Shown here: in pieces, positions 17,012-25,218 of the stretch | Numbering within the stretch: the stretch's first letter is position 1 | How the letters are laid out: each line of letters begins with the position of its first letter | Assembly (NCBI RefSeq): GCF_009905615.1 | Contig: NZ_JAAAKW010000012.1 | Location: 100,514-164,513, forward strand | Direction: 5' to 3' | From: Pseudomonas sp. SLFW | GTDB taxonomy: Bacteria > Pseudomonadota > Gammaproteobacteria > Pseudomonadales > Pseudomonadaceae | Length of the DNA: 64,000 bases | The notes under the pieces: model-generated | The model's input: only the letters and a program-made list of their open reading frames with translations | The model's database searches: none | What the model was told of the DNA's origin: nothing | Program-made: the position numbers and the translations under genes

Positions 17012-17965
17012 TCAGGCGACCGCGCCAACAGGCTCACGCCCTTCCAGCACCGCCGCCAGACTCGCCAACACCATCTCGCCCATCTTCGTCCGCGTCTGAA
17101 CGGTCGCGCTGGCGCGGTGGGGTTGGAGGATGACGGTTTCCAGGCCGAACAGCACCTCGGGCACGTTCGGTTCGTCGACGAACACGTCCAGACCAGCGCC
17201 TGCTATTGACCCCGATTGCAGCGCTGCGATCAGGTCCGGCTCGTTCACCAGGCTGCCCCGCGCGACGTTGATCAAATACCCCTCCGCGCCCAGCGCCTCC
17301 AGCACTTGAGCATTGATGATGCCCTTGGCCTTGTCCGCGGCGGCAGCAACAATCAGTGCGTCGCTTTGGCGAGCCAGTTCCACCAGATCACTGACGAAGG
17401 CATAGGGCACGTCGCTCATCGGGTTGAGGTCGGTGTAACTGATAGGGCATCCGAACGCCGCAGCCCGCGTGGCGACGGCACGCCCTACCCGGCCCAAGCC
17501 GACGATGCCCACACGCATGCCGCTGAACTGGCGTGCCAGAGGCAGCGGCACCAGCGGCGTGGCGGTTCTGGCCCATTCGCCGGACCGCACGTAGCGGTCG
17601 CCAGTGCCCAATCCGCGACAGGCCGAAATCAACAGGCCAATGGCGAGGTCCGCAACGTCCTCGGTCAGCGCACCCATGGTGGCCGTGACCCGAATCCCGC
17701 GATCACGGGCATAGGCCAGGTCTACCGCGTCGGTGCCGACGCCATTGACCGCGATCACTTCCACCTTCGGCAACTGCTCCATCACCGCACGGGTGATGCC
17801 GGTGTGGCCGCCCGTGACGACGCCGCGAATGTTAGCGCCATGTTCGGCGAGGTAGGCGGCCTTGTCGGACTGCTGAAAATACGGGCGCACGGTGTACAGC
17901 GCGTTGAGCCGCGCGTTGATGTCGGGAATCAGGATCGGGCTAAGTTGCAGGATTTCAGGTTTCAT
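17012..17965 (-). CDS. D-isomer-specific 2-hydroxyacid dehydrogenase
   Basis: 317 residues of the NAD(P)-dependent D-2-hydroxyacid dehydrogenase family. The nucleotide motif GLGRVGRAVA is near 155. The catalytic Arg is in INVARGSLVNEPDL, the Glu in VDEPNVPE, and the His in LQPHRASATV. It reduces a 2-keto acid or oxidises a 2-hydroxy acid; the TGTLTEDVADLA-like segment and length fit hydroxypyruvate/glyoxylate reductases. Last gene of an operon with an SDR (32 bases upstream) and a FAH hydrolase. The start at 17965 is chosen because the extra upstream frame has no family similarity. Confidence 0.88.
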   Translation of the reverse strand: MKPEILQLSPILIPDINARLNALYTVRPYFQQSDKAAYLAEHGANIRGVVTGGHTGITRAVMEQLPKVEVIAVNGVGTDAVDLAYARDRGIRVTATMGALTEDVADLAIGLLISACRGLGTGDRYVRSGEWARTATPLVPLPLARQFSGMRVGIVGLGRVGRAVATRAAAFGCPISYTDLNPMSDVPYAFVSDLVELARQSDALIVAAAADKAKGIINAQVLEALGAEGYLINVARGSLVNEPDLIAALQSGSIAGAGLDVFVDEPNVPEVLFGLETVILQPHRASATVQTRTKMGEMVLASLAAVLEGREPVGAVA

Positions 17966-17997
17966 CGAAGTCTCGCTCGCAACGGGAGGCAAAAGGA

Positions 17998-18762
17998 TCA
18001 ACCACGGCCCACGAAAGGCATATTGGTGGCCATGACGGTCATGTTCAGCACGTTGGCCGACAGCGGCAGTGCGGAGATGTAACGCACGGCATCGGCGATG
18101 TGTTTGACGTCGATCATCGGCTCCACTGCGATAGACCCATTGGCCTGGCGCACGCCTTTGGTCATGCGCACCGACAGCTCGGTCAGCGCATTGCCGATGT
18201 CGATCTGGCTGCACGCGATATTGAATTCACGACCGTCCAGCGCGAGGCTTTTGGTCAGACCCAGAACCGCGTGTTTGCTGGCGGTATATGGCGCCGTGAA
18301 CGGGCGCGGAACGTGGGCGGAAATCGAGCCGTTGTTGATGATTCGGCCACCCTGCGGCGATTGTTTGCGCATCAGGCCGAACGCCCCGCGACTGCACAGG
18401 AAAACCCCGGTCACGTTGGTGTCGATCACGCTCAGCCATGTCTCGACCGGCAACTCGTCCATCGGCACAGCCGGTGCGTTGACGCCCGCGTTGTTGAATA
18501 CAACATCGAGTCGGCCATAAACCTCTTCGATGGTCGCGAAAAGCGCGTCGACGCTGGCCGGATCGCGCACATCAGTGGACACCGCCAGCGCTTCGCCGCC
18601 CTGCTCGCGGGCCTGCGCCACAAAGGCTTCCAGGGGTTCGAGGCGGCGTCCGGTCACCACCACTTTGTAGCCATCTTCCAGCAGGCCCAACGCCACAGCG
18701 CGACCGATGCCGCTGCCTGCGCCGGTGACCAAGGCAATTTTTGAGGGGGATTGTGCAGTCAT
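17998..18762 (-). CDS. Short-chain dehydrogenase/reductase
   Basis: 254-residue classical SDR. The cofactor motif TGAGSGIG is at about 14-21, NNAG near 92, catalytic Ser in NNGSISAHV, and Tyr/Lys in YTASKHAV. It is an NAD(P)-dependent alcohol or sugar dehydrogenase with unknown substrate. AGGAGA precedes the ATG. It sits between the FAH hydrolase (41 bases) and the hydroxyacid dehydrogenase in one operon, suggesting successive oxidation steps of one organic acid. Confidence 0.9.
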   Translation of the reverse strand: MTAQSPSKIALVTGAGSGIGRAVALGLLEDGYKVVVTGRRLEPLEAFVAQAREQGGEALAVSTDVRDPASVDALFATIEEVYGRLDVVFNNAGVNAPAVPMDELPVETWLSVIDTNVTGVFLCSRGAFGLMRKQSPQGGRIINNGSISAHVPRPFTAPYTASKHAVLGLTKSLALDGREFNIACSQIDIGNALTELSVRMTKGVRQANGSIAVEPMIDVKHIADAVRYISALPLSANVLNMTVMATNMPFVGRG

Positions 18763-18803
18763 TGTTGTTCTCCTGTTGCTCGTCTGGATGCTCGTAGAGC
18801 GGG

Positions 18804-19499
18804 TCAGTCAGCGCGACGGCTGCCGACGCGCATTTCCAACTCGCCGATGCCACTGATGCCCGCGTTGATCACATCACCCGCCTGGAGTGCTGCGACGCCG
18901 GGCGGGGTGCCGGTCATAATCAGGTCCCCGGCGCGCAGGCCGACGGAGTGGGAAAGCTGGCTGATGATTTCGCTTACCGACCAGATCTGGCTGTCCAGGT
19001 CCGAGCGCTGACGCTCCACGCCATTGACGCTGAGCCAGATCGCGCCCTGCTTTGGATGGCTGTCGGGGCACGCCGGACGAATCGGAGTGATGGGTGCCGA
19101 ACCGTCGAATGCCTTGGCGGGTTCCCACGGATTGCCCACGGCTTTTGCGGCCATTTGCAGGTCGCGGCGGGTCAGGTCCAGGCCTGCGGCATAACCCCAT
19201 ACGTGGTCGAGGGCCTGTGCTTCGCTGATCTCGAAACCGTCCTTGCCGATGGCAACCACCAGTTCGATCTCGTGGCAGAACTGCTCGGTCTGGGTCGGGA
19301 AATCCAGCTCGCCGGTCGCATCGATGACCGAGGTCGCGGGCTTCATGAAGAAAGCCGGAACTTCACGCACAGCATTCAGCGCATCGCCCCAGTAATAATT
19401 GCGCCCCAGGCAAAACACGCGCGCGACAGGGAAGCGCGCGTCGCTGCCACTGACAGGCAAGCTAGGGATGCGGGCGGGTTCGAAGACAAAATTGCTCAT
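18804..19499 (-). CDS. Fumarylacetoacetate-hydrolase-family protein, fumarylpyruvate-hydrolase-like
   Basis: 231 residues. FPVARVFCLGRNYYWGDA near 25, metal-binding Glu residues in CHEIELVVAIGKDG near 80, GYAAGLDLTRRDLQ, PWEPAKAFDGSAPITP, and IMTGTPPGV define the FAH fold. The pattern is closest in my memory to fumarylpyruvate hydrolases, which cleave a 2,4-diketo acid to pyruvate plus an acid. No gentisate dioxygenase or isomerase is nearby, so the substrate is probably another diketo acid. AAGGGA before the ATG. First gene of the three-gene operon. Confidence 0.88.
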   Translation of the reverse strand: MSNFVFEPARIPSLPVSGSDARFPVARVFCLGRNYYWGDALNAVREVPAFFMKPATSVIDATGELDFPTQTEQFCHEIELVVAIGKDGFEISEAQALDHVWGYAAGLDLTRRDLQMAAKAVGNPWEPAKAFDGSAPITPIRPACPDSHPKQGAIWLSVNGVERQRSDLDSQIWSVSEIISQLSHSVGLRAGDLIMTGTPPGVAALQAGDVINAGISGIGELEMRVGSRRAD

Positions 19500-19550
19500 G
19501 GAGATTCCCTTGGGCCCGGAGGGGCGTGATCGTCGGTTTTTATGACCCCC

Positions 19551-19640
19551 TGTAGGAGTGAGCTTGCTCGCGATGCCCTCTGACGGTGTCATCCGCATCG
19601 ACTGATACGCCGCTATCGCGAGCAAGCTCACTCCTACAGG
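19551..19640. repeat. REPIN (inverted REP pair)
   Basis: TGTAGGAGTGAGCTTGCTCG and its mirror CGAGCAAGCTCACTCCTACA about 42 bases apart. It splits the MFS gene from the FAH operon within the 303-base spacer 19500-19802. Confidence 0.88.
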
Positions 19641-19736
19641 GATAACCGTTTGAACCAGAGACTACGGGATCAAAACGTCCGGAAGTTGGACAAAACCGTG
19701 TTGGCGCTGGACTAAAAAACTCAATGTCGCGGGCAT

Positions 19737-19762
19737 AAAAAAGGCGTACTCGCGCACGCCCT
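19737..19762 (-). terminator. Terminator after the MFS gene
   Basis: GGCGT and ACGCC arms around an 8-base loop, followed on the minus strand by a run of six T. It suggests that the MFS gene and the FAH operon are separate transcripts. Confidence 0.65.
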
Positions 19763-19802
19763 TGCCTAGTTCGGCAGAAGGTCACACACACATTCGTAGC
19801 GG

Positions 19803-21146
19803 TTAGCTGGCCTTGAGTTGGATGCGGTAAATCCGGCCCAGCAACAGCGAGTAAGACAGCGTGCCCATGCAGGCGAGCCCGCCGATGAACCAGAATGCCC
19901 AGGCGAAACCGCCCGTGACATGCAGAATTTGACCGATGACGATGGGGGTCACGATGCCGCCAATATTCGCCGCCAGGCTGGTGACACCGCCGGTCAGGCC
20001 GATCAGTTCTTTCGGTGCGATTTCCGAGACGGCAGCCCAGGACGCCGATGCGATGCCCTGTGCGAAAAAGGCGATGGTCAGCAACGCGATGCAGACTTCA
20101 TTGGAGTCAGTGAAGTTAACGAGCATGATCGACATGCCCAGCGCCGAGCCCACCACCAGCGGCAGCTTGCGGGCAAAGGACAATGAAATTCCGCGACGGA
20201 TGAGCCAGTCGGAAACGAACCCCGCCAGTAGCACGCCGACCGTAGCGCCAATGAATGGCAGTACCGCGAAGATCCCGACTTTGACCATGGTCAAATGACG
20301 TTCTTCGATCAGGTACGTCGGGAACCAGGTCAGGAAGAAATACAGCACCGACGTGTTGGCGAATTTGCCGATGCAGATCGCCCAGACCTGGCGATACTGA
20401 AACAGCTCCGCGATCTGCCCCCACTTGAATTTATTTTTGTCCTGACTGCTTTTGACCAGGCCACCGCCTGCCTCGATGTAGTCGAGTTCTTGCTGACTGA
20501 CCTTCTTGCAGCTCAGCGGATCGCGGTACAGGTAGAGCCAGGCAACGCCGAACAGGATGCCGACGATGCCGGTGCTGTAGAACACGTGGCGCCAGTCGTA
20601 GGTGGTTGCGAGCCACAGCAGCAAACCGGTGAACAACGCGGTGCCGAGATACTGGCCACACACGTAGATGCTGCTGGCCAGCCCCCGCTCCCGCGCCGGA
20701 AACCAGACGGTGACGGCACGACTGTTGGCCGGGAACGCCGGTGCTTCCATGGCGCCGATCGCCAGACGCAATCCGAACAGCGACGCAAATCCCCCCGCCA
20801 TCCCTTGGCACACGGTGACAGCAGACCAGGAAATCAGCGACGCACCGTACGTCAGTCGCGAACCGAAACGGTCGGCGATGAAACCGGCGGGCACCAGAGC
20901 GAAGGCGTAGGTCCAGGCGAAGGCCGAGAAGATCAGGCCCATCTGGACTTTATCGAGGCCCAGGTCCTTGGCCATGAACGGCGCGGCGATGGAAATGTTG
21001 ACCCGGTCCACGTAGTTGATGATCGTCGCGATCAACAACAATGACAGCATGAACCAGCGGCGATGGGAGGCGGGACGTGCGGGTGCGGCAGCCATAGGCG
21101 CCGTCGCGGCAGCATCGATCGCCTGAATGTCAGGGTGGCTCGACAT
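19803..21146 (-). CDS. MFS organic-acid/sugar-acid transporter (anion:cation symporter group)
   Basis: 447 residues, 12 membrane segments. IINYVDRVNISIAAPFMAKD near 45 is the signature of the ACS family, whose members carry hexuronates, glucarate, galactonate, phthalate and similar anions. GFIADRFGSRLTYG is the loop 2-3 motif. It is probably the importer for the acid handled by the downstream FAH/SDR/dehydrogenase genes, and it diverges from an AraC regulator. GAGGAA precedes the ATG. Confidence 0.9.
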   Translation of the reverse strand: MSSHPDIQAIDAAATAPMAAAPARPASHRRWFMLSLLLIATIINYVDRVNISIAAPFMAKDLGLDKVQMGLIFSAFAWTYAFALVPAGFIADRFGSRLTYGASLISWSAVTVCQGMAGGFASLFGLRLAIGAMEAPAFPANSRAVTVWFPARERGLASSIYVCGQYLGTALFTGLLLWLATTYDWRHVFYSTGIVGILFGVAWLYLYRDPLSCKKVSQQELDYIEAGGGLVKSSQDKNKFKWGQIAELFQYRQVWAICIGKFANTSVLYFFLTWFPTYLIEERHLTMVKVGIFAVLPFIGATVGVLLAGFVSDWLIRRGISLSFARKLPLVVGSALGMSIMLVNFTDSNEVCIALLTIAFFAQGIASASWAAVSEIAPKELIGLTGGVTSLAANIGGIVTPIVIGQILHVTGGFAWAFWFIGGLACMGTLSYSLLLGRIYRIQLKAS

Positions 21147-21468
21147 GAGAATTCCTCGTTGTTTTTATTGGAATCGAGTGATGAAGCGTGCCTTTAACTT
21201 ATCGTACGACTGGTTTTAAACAAGACGCTGCTTAGAACGTTTTCGGATTTCAGAGAGTGTCCCTAATTATTAGTCCAAGAAACCTTGAGGAGTCAGATAA
21301 GGTAAATGTTGGAGGGAATGCGCCGGAAAATACCGAGATAGAGCCTTTTCACTTTTCTGACGTATTGCGTTCTTTTTGGACAAAAAAACTGGCCAGCGAA
21401 AACAGAAAGGTTTTGAATCGTGTCGTAGGACAACTGACAATAAAAATAGACGACTGAGGAACACCCCG
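21147..21468. promoter_or_regulatory. Divergent MFS/araC-type promoter region
   Basis: 322 bases with no credible gene and an AT-rich composition, especially 21340-21460. It carries a palindrome TCGTACGA (21202-21209), resembling half-site pairs of FadR/GntR-type regulators, about 60 bases before the MFS start. No convincing AraC direct repeat could be picked by eye. Confidence 0.4.
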
Positions 21469-22371
21469 ATGGACTCTGCCAATCGCGTCCCCACTTTCGG
21501 CATGCAGCAACGCAGCGAGCGGCCGGATTTCTATATCCGTGGCAAGACCGAGGGCAAACCGGAAACCGCGCCTCACCGGCATGAGTATTTCCAGATTCAG
21601 ATCAATCTGGGTGGCGATACGGTGCAGCACATCGGCGGTGTCGTCCGGCCCTTTCCGCGCAACACGCTGGCGTTCATCCTGCCGCACAAACTGCACCTCA
21701 TCCCGCACCCGCCCGAGGGCAATTTCCTGCTGATCAACTTCGCCCAGACCTTCCTGCTGCCGCAGTTGCAATGCGACCCGCTGGACCTGGAAGACGTGGC
21801 CATTGCGCTGGCGCCTGAACTGTCGCCCTTCCGGTTTCAGGAGCATCTGGATTTCACCCTCGATGCAGAAGATTTCGCCGAGATACAACGTCTGCTTGAC
21901 CGCATGCGCGACCTGGACCAGAACCGTCAGTTCGGCACGCGGGAGATGCTCAAGGGCTGTTTGCTGCAACTGATCGGGACCGTCTGCGCGCTGTACGCCG
22001 AACCGATCAAGCTGCTGGCAGACGACAACGCCGCCGAACGCAGCCGTCGCGATGCGCTGGCGCGGATGTCCGAATACGTGCGCAAAAACCTGAGCGACCC
22101 GGACCTGAGCCTGAAAAAAGCGGCCTCAGCGGCGTTCCTGTCGCCCAACTACTTGACCCACTGGCTGCGCAAGGAAGTCGGCAAGACCTTCAGCGAACTG
22201 GTGCTGGAACGCCGCATGCACTTGGCCCGCACCCTGTTGCTGAACGGCAGCAAGCCTGTGGGCGAAGTGGCCCGGCTGTGCGGGTTTGCAGACGAGGCGT
22301 ATTTTTCACGGCGGTTTCGTCACGCCCACGGGATGCCGCCGGGGCAGTTCAGGAAGCAGCGGGATTTGTAG
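21469..22371 (+). CDS. AraC-family transcriptional regulator
   Basis: 300 residues. The N-terminal cupin-like sensor domain (HRHEYFQIQINLGGD near 40; HIGGVVRPFPRNTLAFILPH) is followed by a C-terminal double helix-turn-helix (LSLKKAASAAFLSPNYLTHW, VGEVARLCGFADEAYFSRRF). It presumably senses the carboxylate substrate and activates the divergent MFS gene and perhaps the FAH operon. The frame opens at 21376, but GAGGA at 21457 serves the ATG at 21469, which starts the conserved domain. Confidence 0.88.
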   Translation: MDSANRVPTFGMQQRSERPDFYIRGKTEGKPETAPHRHEYFQIQINLGGDTVQHIGGVVRPFPRNTLAFILPHKLHLIPHPPEGNFLLINFAQTFLLPQLQCDPLDLEDVAIALAPELSPFRFQEHLDFTLDAEDFAEIQRLLDRMRDLDQNRQFGTREMLKGCLLQLIGTVCALYAEPIKLLADDNAAERSRRDALARMSEYVRKNLSDPDLSLKKAASAAFLSPNYLTHWLRKEVGKTFSELVLERRMHLARTLLLNGSKPVGEVARLCGFADEAYFSRRFRHAHGMPPGQFRKQRDL

Positions 22372-22478
22372 TCCTGATTTCAAGCCCACGCGATAGGCCT
22401 CTGCCCGGGTCGCGTCCGACCGAAGCGGCAGTAAAACCTGAGCACCCCGAACGGACTGACACACCGTGTATACCGAAT

Positions 22479-22540
22479 TTGCTGCCGCTGCGCGCCAGAT
22501 CGCGAGCAAGCTTGCTCCTACGGCCTTCGGCCAGAATCAA
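22479..22540. repeat. ~62-base intergenic repeat, single copy
   Basis: Same family as at 14377 and 25103, starting TTGCTGCCGCTGCG and ending GGCCAGAATCAA. The core differs: here it is the AGCAAGCTTGCTCC REP type, so the flanks are shared while the REP heart has changed. Confidence 0.8.
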
Positions 22541-22616
22541 AAACCAGAGCCAGCGCCCTCAACTTTATGTTCCACAGGACGTTTCATCTTCACACCAGAG
22601 CGCTAAGCTCTCCCCC

Positions 22617-23246
22617 ATGGACGACTCTGATTACCTCCGTCTACTGACGATCCAGGCCGAGCAGGCCAATGCGTTCCTGTCCAATGCGCGTAAATGGGAA
22701 CGTGAGCGCTGGGTGTGCCAGCGTTTGCTGCAAGGTCTGAACATTCCTCACCGCACCGACGATTTCCTGCCCGCCGGGCAAGAACCGCCGGACGTACTGT
22801 TTCGCGATGCGTGTTTTGAGGTGTTTTTCGTACTCGATGAGGGGCGGCGGCTCAATGATGAGTGGCGCGAGGAATTGCAGCGGCGGCGCAGTGCGTTTTC
22901 CTTGAGCCAACTGGTGCGGCGCGAGGCGAAGCCCAAGCGCATTCCGGCGTCGGAACTGCTGCGACGCCTGGCGCCGACCTTGCGCAAGAAGGCCCACAAT
23001 TACAAGGAACGCGGGCTGGATCTGAGTGAGTTGGACATCATCGCGTTCGCCAGCCTCAAACGCGAAGTGCTCGACCTCAACAGCCACTTCCCTCCCCCGA
23101 CCGAATACCTGCGACAAGGGTGGCGCTCGCTCTCGCTGGTGGGTCCGACGTTCGCGCGGGTGCTGTTCGCGCACCCTGACGCACCGGATTTCCTGCGCAC
23201 GAATCTGGGCCGCAGCGTCGTGTTCGACGTGGGCATCAGCCTGTAA
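22617..23246 (+). CDS. DUF1780 protein
   Basis: 209-residue soluble protein of a Pseudomonas-conserved family. The first 50 residues include MDDSDYLRLLTIQAEQANAF, RKWERERWVC and QRLLQGLNIPH. The middle contains the segment PPDVLFRDACFEVFFVLDEG, reminiscent of PD-(D/E)XK nuclease strand patterns, with D, E and a later RREAKPKRIP; that comparison is speculative. The frame extends to 22278 through the intergenic repeat, so the ATG at 22617 is chosen. Function unknown. Upstream of DUF3094 and ndh as in other pseudomonads. Confidence 0.85.
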   Translation: MDDSDYLRLLTIQAEQANAFLSNARKWERERWVCQRLLQGLNIPHRTDDFLPAGQEPPDVLFRDACFEVFFVLDEGRRLNDEWREELQRRRSAFSLSQLVRREAKPKRIPASELLRRLAPTLRKKAHNYKERGLDLSELDIIAFASLKREVLDLNSHFPPPTEYLRQGWRSLSLVGPTFARVLFAHPDAPDFLRTNLGRSVVFDVGISL

Positions 23247-23377
23247 TAGCGCAATTCCCACGCGAATGTTACAAAGAGCCATTGCTCGTTGATGTCGGCT
23301 TGCGAGGCGCCGTCGACGAAGTTACCGCATGGCAGGCCGTCGTCGCATGACGCCGGTCAACGTTCTGACGAGGCTTT

Positions 23378-23551
23378 ATGACCAGCCGCCTGAACCCTGA
23401 CGACCAGAAGCGTGTCGAAGAGTACCTTCAAGCGCCTCAGCACCAAGTCGAGCGCCGGCCTTTTCGGCCCTGGCTGCTCCTTATGGTGGTGCTTGTCGTG
23501 GTGATCGGGTTGGGCCTGTTGAGCCGTTTACTGAGCTATCTGACGCTATGA
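23378..23551 (+). CDS. DUF3094 small membrane protein
   Basis: 57 residues, one C-terminal membrane helix (WLLLMVVLVVVIGLGLLSRL). It begins MTSRLNPDDQKRVEEYL, the family start, and has a positive-inside pattern (ERRPFRPW just before the helix). AGGC is a weak ribosome site. Function unknown. The 64-base distance to ndh suggests a functional or transcriptional link with the respiratory dehydrogenase. Confidence 0.82.
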   Translation: MTSRLNPDDQKRVEEYLQAPQHQVERRPFRPWLLLMVVLVVVIGLGLLSRLLSYLTL

Positions 23552-23614
23552 GCTGCCTGGCGCTCGCTCGGATAGAGCCACAAGAGAATTCCTTAAGCCT
23601 TATGAGATATCCCC

Positions 23615-24913
23615 ATGACTCATCGTATCGTGATCGTCGGCGGAGGCGCCGGTGGTCTGGAGCTGGCTACCCGTCTGGGTAAAACCCTCGGCAAGAAAGG
23701 CACGGCCAGCGTCACGCTGGTGGACGCCAATCTGACCCACATCTGGAAACCGCTGCTGCACGAAGTCGCGGCCGGTTCGCTCAATTCTTACGAGGACGAG
23801 CTGAACTACGTGGCGCAGGCCAAGTGGAACCACTTCCAGTTTCAACTGGGTCGGATGATGGGCCTGGACCGCGAGAGCAAGCAGATTCATCTGGCGGCCA
23901 CACAGGACGAAAACGGTAACGAACTGGTCCCGGCGCGCAGCCTGGATTACGACTCACTGGTGATTTCTGTCGGCAGCACGACGAATGACTTCGGCACCAA
24001 GGGTGCGGCAGAACATTGCCTTTTTCTCGACACCCGTAAGCAAGCCGAACGCTTCCACCAGCAGCTGTTGAACCGCTATCTGCGCGCCCACGCCAACGAA
24101 CTGGCCGCCACCGAAGAAATCAACGTGGCGATTGTCGGCGCCGGTGCGACAGGGGTTGAACTGGCCGCTGAGCTCCACAACGCCGCTCACGAATTGGCCG
24201 CTTATGGCTTGGGTCAGATCAAGCCGGAAAACCTGCGCATCACGGTGATCGAAGCCGGCCCTCGCGTACTGCCTGCGCTGCCGGAACGTATCGGTGGCCC
24301 GGTGCACAAGACGCTGGAAAAGCTGGGCGTGACGGTGCTGACCAACTCGGCCGTGAGCGAAGTGACGGCGGAAGGTCTGGTGACAGCAACGGGTCAGGTG
24401 ATTCCGGCGACGTTGAAGGTCTGGGCAGCGGGCATTCGTGCTCCGGCATTTCTGGAAGGCATCGCCGGACTTGAGACCAATCGCATCAATCAGCTGCAAG
24501 TGCGGCCGACCCTGCAAACCACGCGCGATGACAGCATCTTTGCGTTCGGTGACTGCGCGGCCTGTCCGCAGAAAGGCACGGATCGCAACGTCCCGCCACG
24601 GGCTCAAGCGGCGCATCAGCAGGCGTCGTTGCTGGTGAAGTCGCTGAAGTTGCGCATCGAAGGCGGTGAGCTTCCGGAGTATCGCTACAAAGACTACGGC
24701 TCGCTGATTTCGCTGTCGAAGTTTTCGGCGGTGGGCAATCTCATGGGCAACCTGACCGGTAGCGTGATGCTGGAAGGCTGGCTGGCAAGGATGTTTTATG
24801 TGTCGCTGTACCGGATGCACCAAATGGCGCTGTACGGGATGTTCCGTACGCTGATGCTGATGCTCGGCAGCCGGATCGGGCGCGGGACCGAGCCGAGGAT
24901 GAAGTTGCATTGA
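23615..24913 (+). CDS. ndh: Type II NADH:quinone oxidoreductase
   Basis: 432-residue FAD enzyme of the inner membrane face; it passes electrons from NADH to quinone without pumping protons. The FAD-binding GGGAGGLELA is at residues 9-18, and the NADH-binding GAGATGVELAAEL near 172. FAFGDCAACP is the FAD-closing motif, and AQAAHQQA the quinone-side helix. The C-terminal amphipathic part (YVSLYRMHQMALYGMFRTLM) anchors it to the membrane. Same place as in the PAO1 region. Confidence 0.95.
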   Translation: MTHRIVIVGGGAGGLELATRLGKTLGKKGTASVTLVDANLTHIWKPLLHEVAAGSLNSYEDELNYVAQAKWNHFQFQLGRMMGLDRESKQIHLAATQDENGNELVPARSLDYDSLVISVGSTTNDFGTKGAAEHCLFLDTRKQAERFHQQLLNRYLRAHANELAATEEINVAIVGAGATGVELAAELHNAAHELAAYGLGQIKPENLRITVIEAGPRVLPALPERIGGPVHKTLEKLGVTVLTNSAVSEVTAEGLVTATGQVIPATLKVWAAGIRAPAFLEGIAGLETNRINQLQVRPTLQTTRDDSIFAFGDCAACPQKGTDRNVPPRAQAAHQQASLLVKSLKLRIEGGELPEYRYKDYGSLISLSKFSAVGNLMGNLTGSVMLEGWLARMFYVSLYRMHQMALYGMFRTLMLMLGSRIGRGTEPRMKLH

Positions 24914-24999
24914 TTTTTGTCTGGTGTCTGCCGCGCATATGCGGCGGACCCGCTTCTGCCAAAGGCGTAGAAGCTGCCAAGGTGGCGCGATCAGAGCTT

Positions 25000-25166
25000 T
25001 TGATTCTGGCCGAAGGCCGTGGGAGCTGGCTTGCCTGCGATCGGCTGCGAAGCAGTCGTCAATCCGGTCGATGCGGTGTTTCAGGAAAATCGAGCCAGCA
25101 GGTTTTGCTGCCGCTGCGCGACAGATCGCAGGCAAGCCAGCTCCCACGGCCCTCGGCCAGAATCAA
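25000..25166. repeat. Inverted pair of the ~60-base intergenic repeat
   Basis: The left arm (25000-25051, starting TTGATTCTGGCCGAAGG) is the near-complement of the right arm (25103-25166, ending GGCCAGAATCAA). Both contain GGGAGCTGGCTTGCCTGCGA. It fills most of the 305-base space between ndh and the GGDEF gene, and could form a long hairpin or act as a bidirectional terminator. Confidence 0.82.
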
Positions 25167-25218
25167 AGGCACATCGCGTTGTGCCAATGTTCCAAACCTT
25201 GGGCAAGCAGATACCGAC

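Noticed and set aside
24914..25218. Small plus-strand frames of 178-238 codons covering the inverted repeat and the end of the GGDEF gene.
   Set aside because: They run through the repeat pair and the antisense of the GGDEF domain, with no conserved features.
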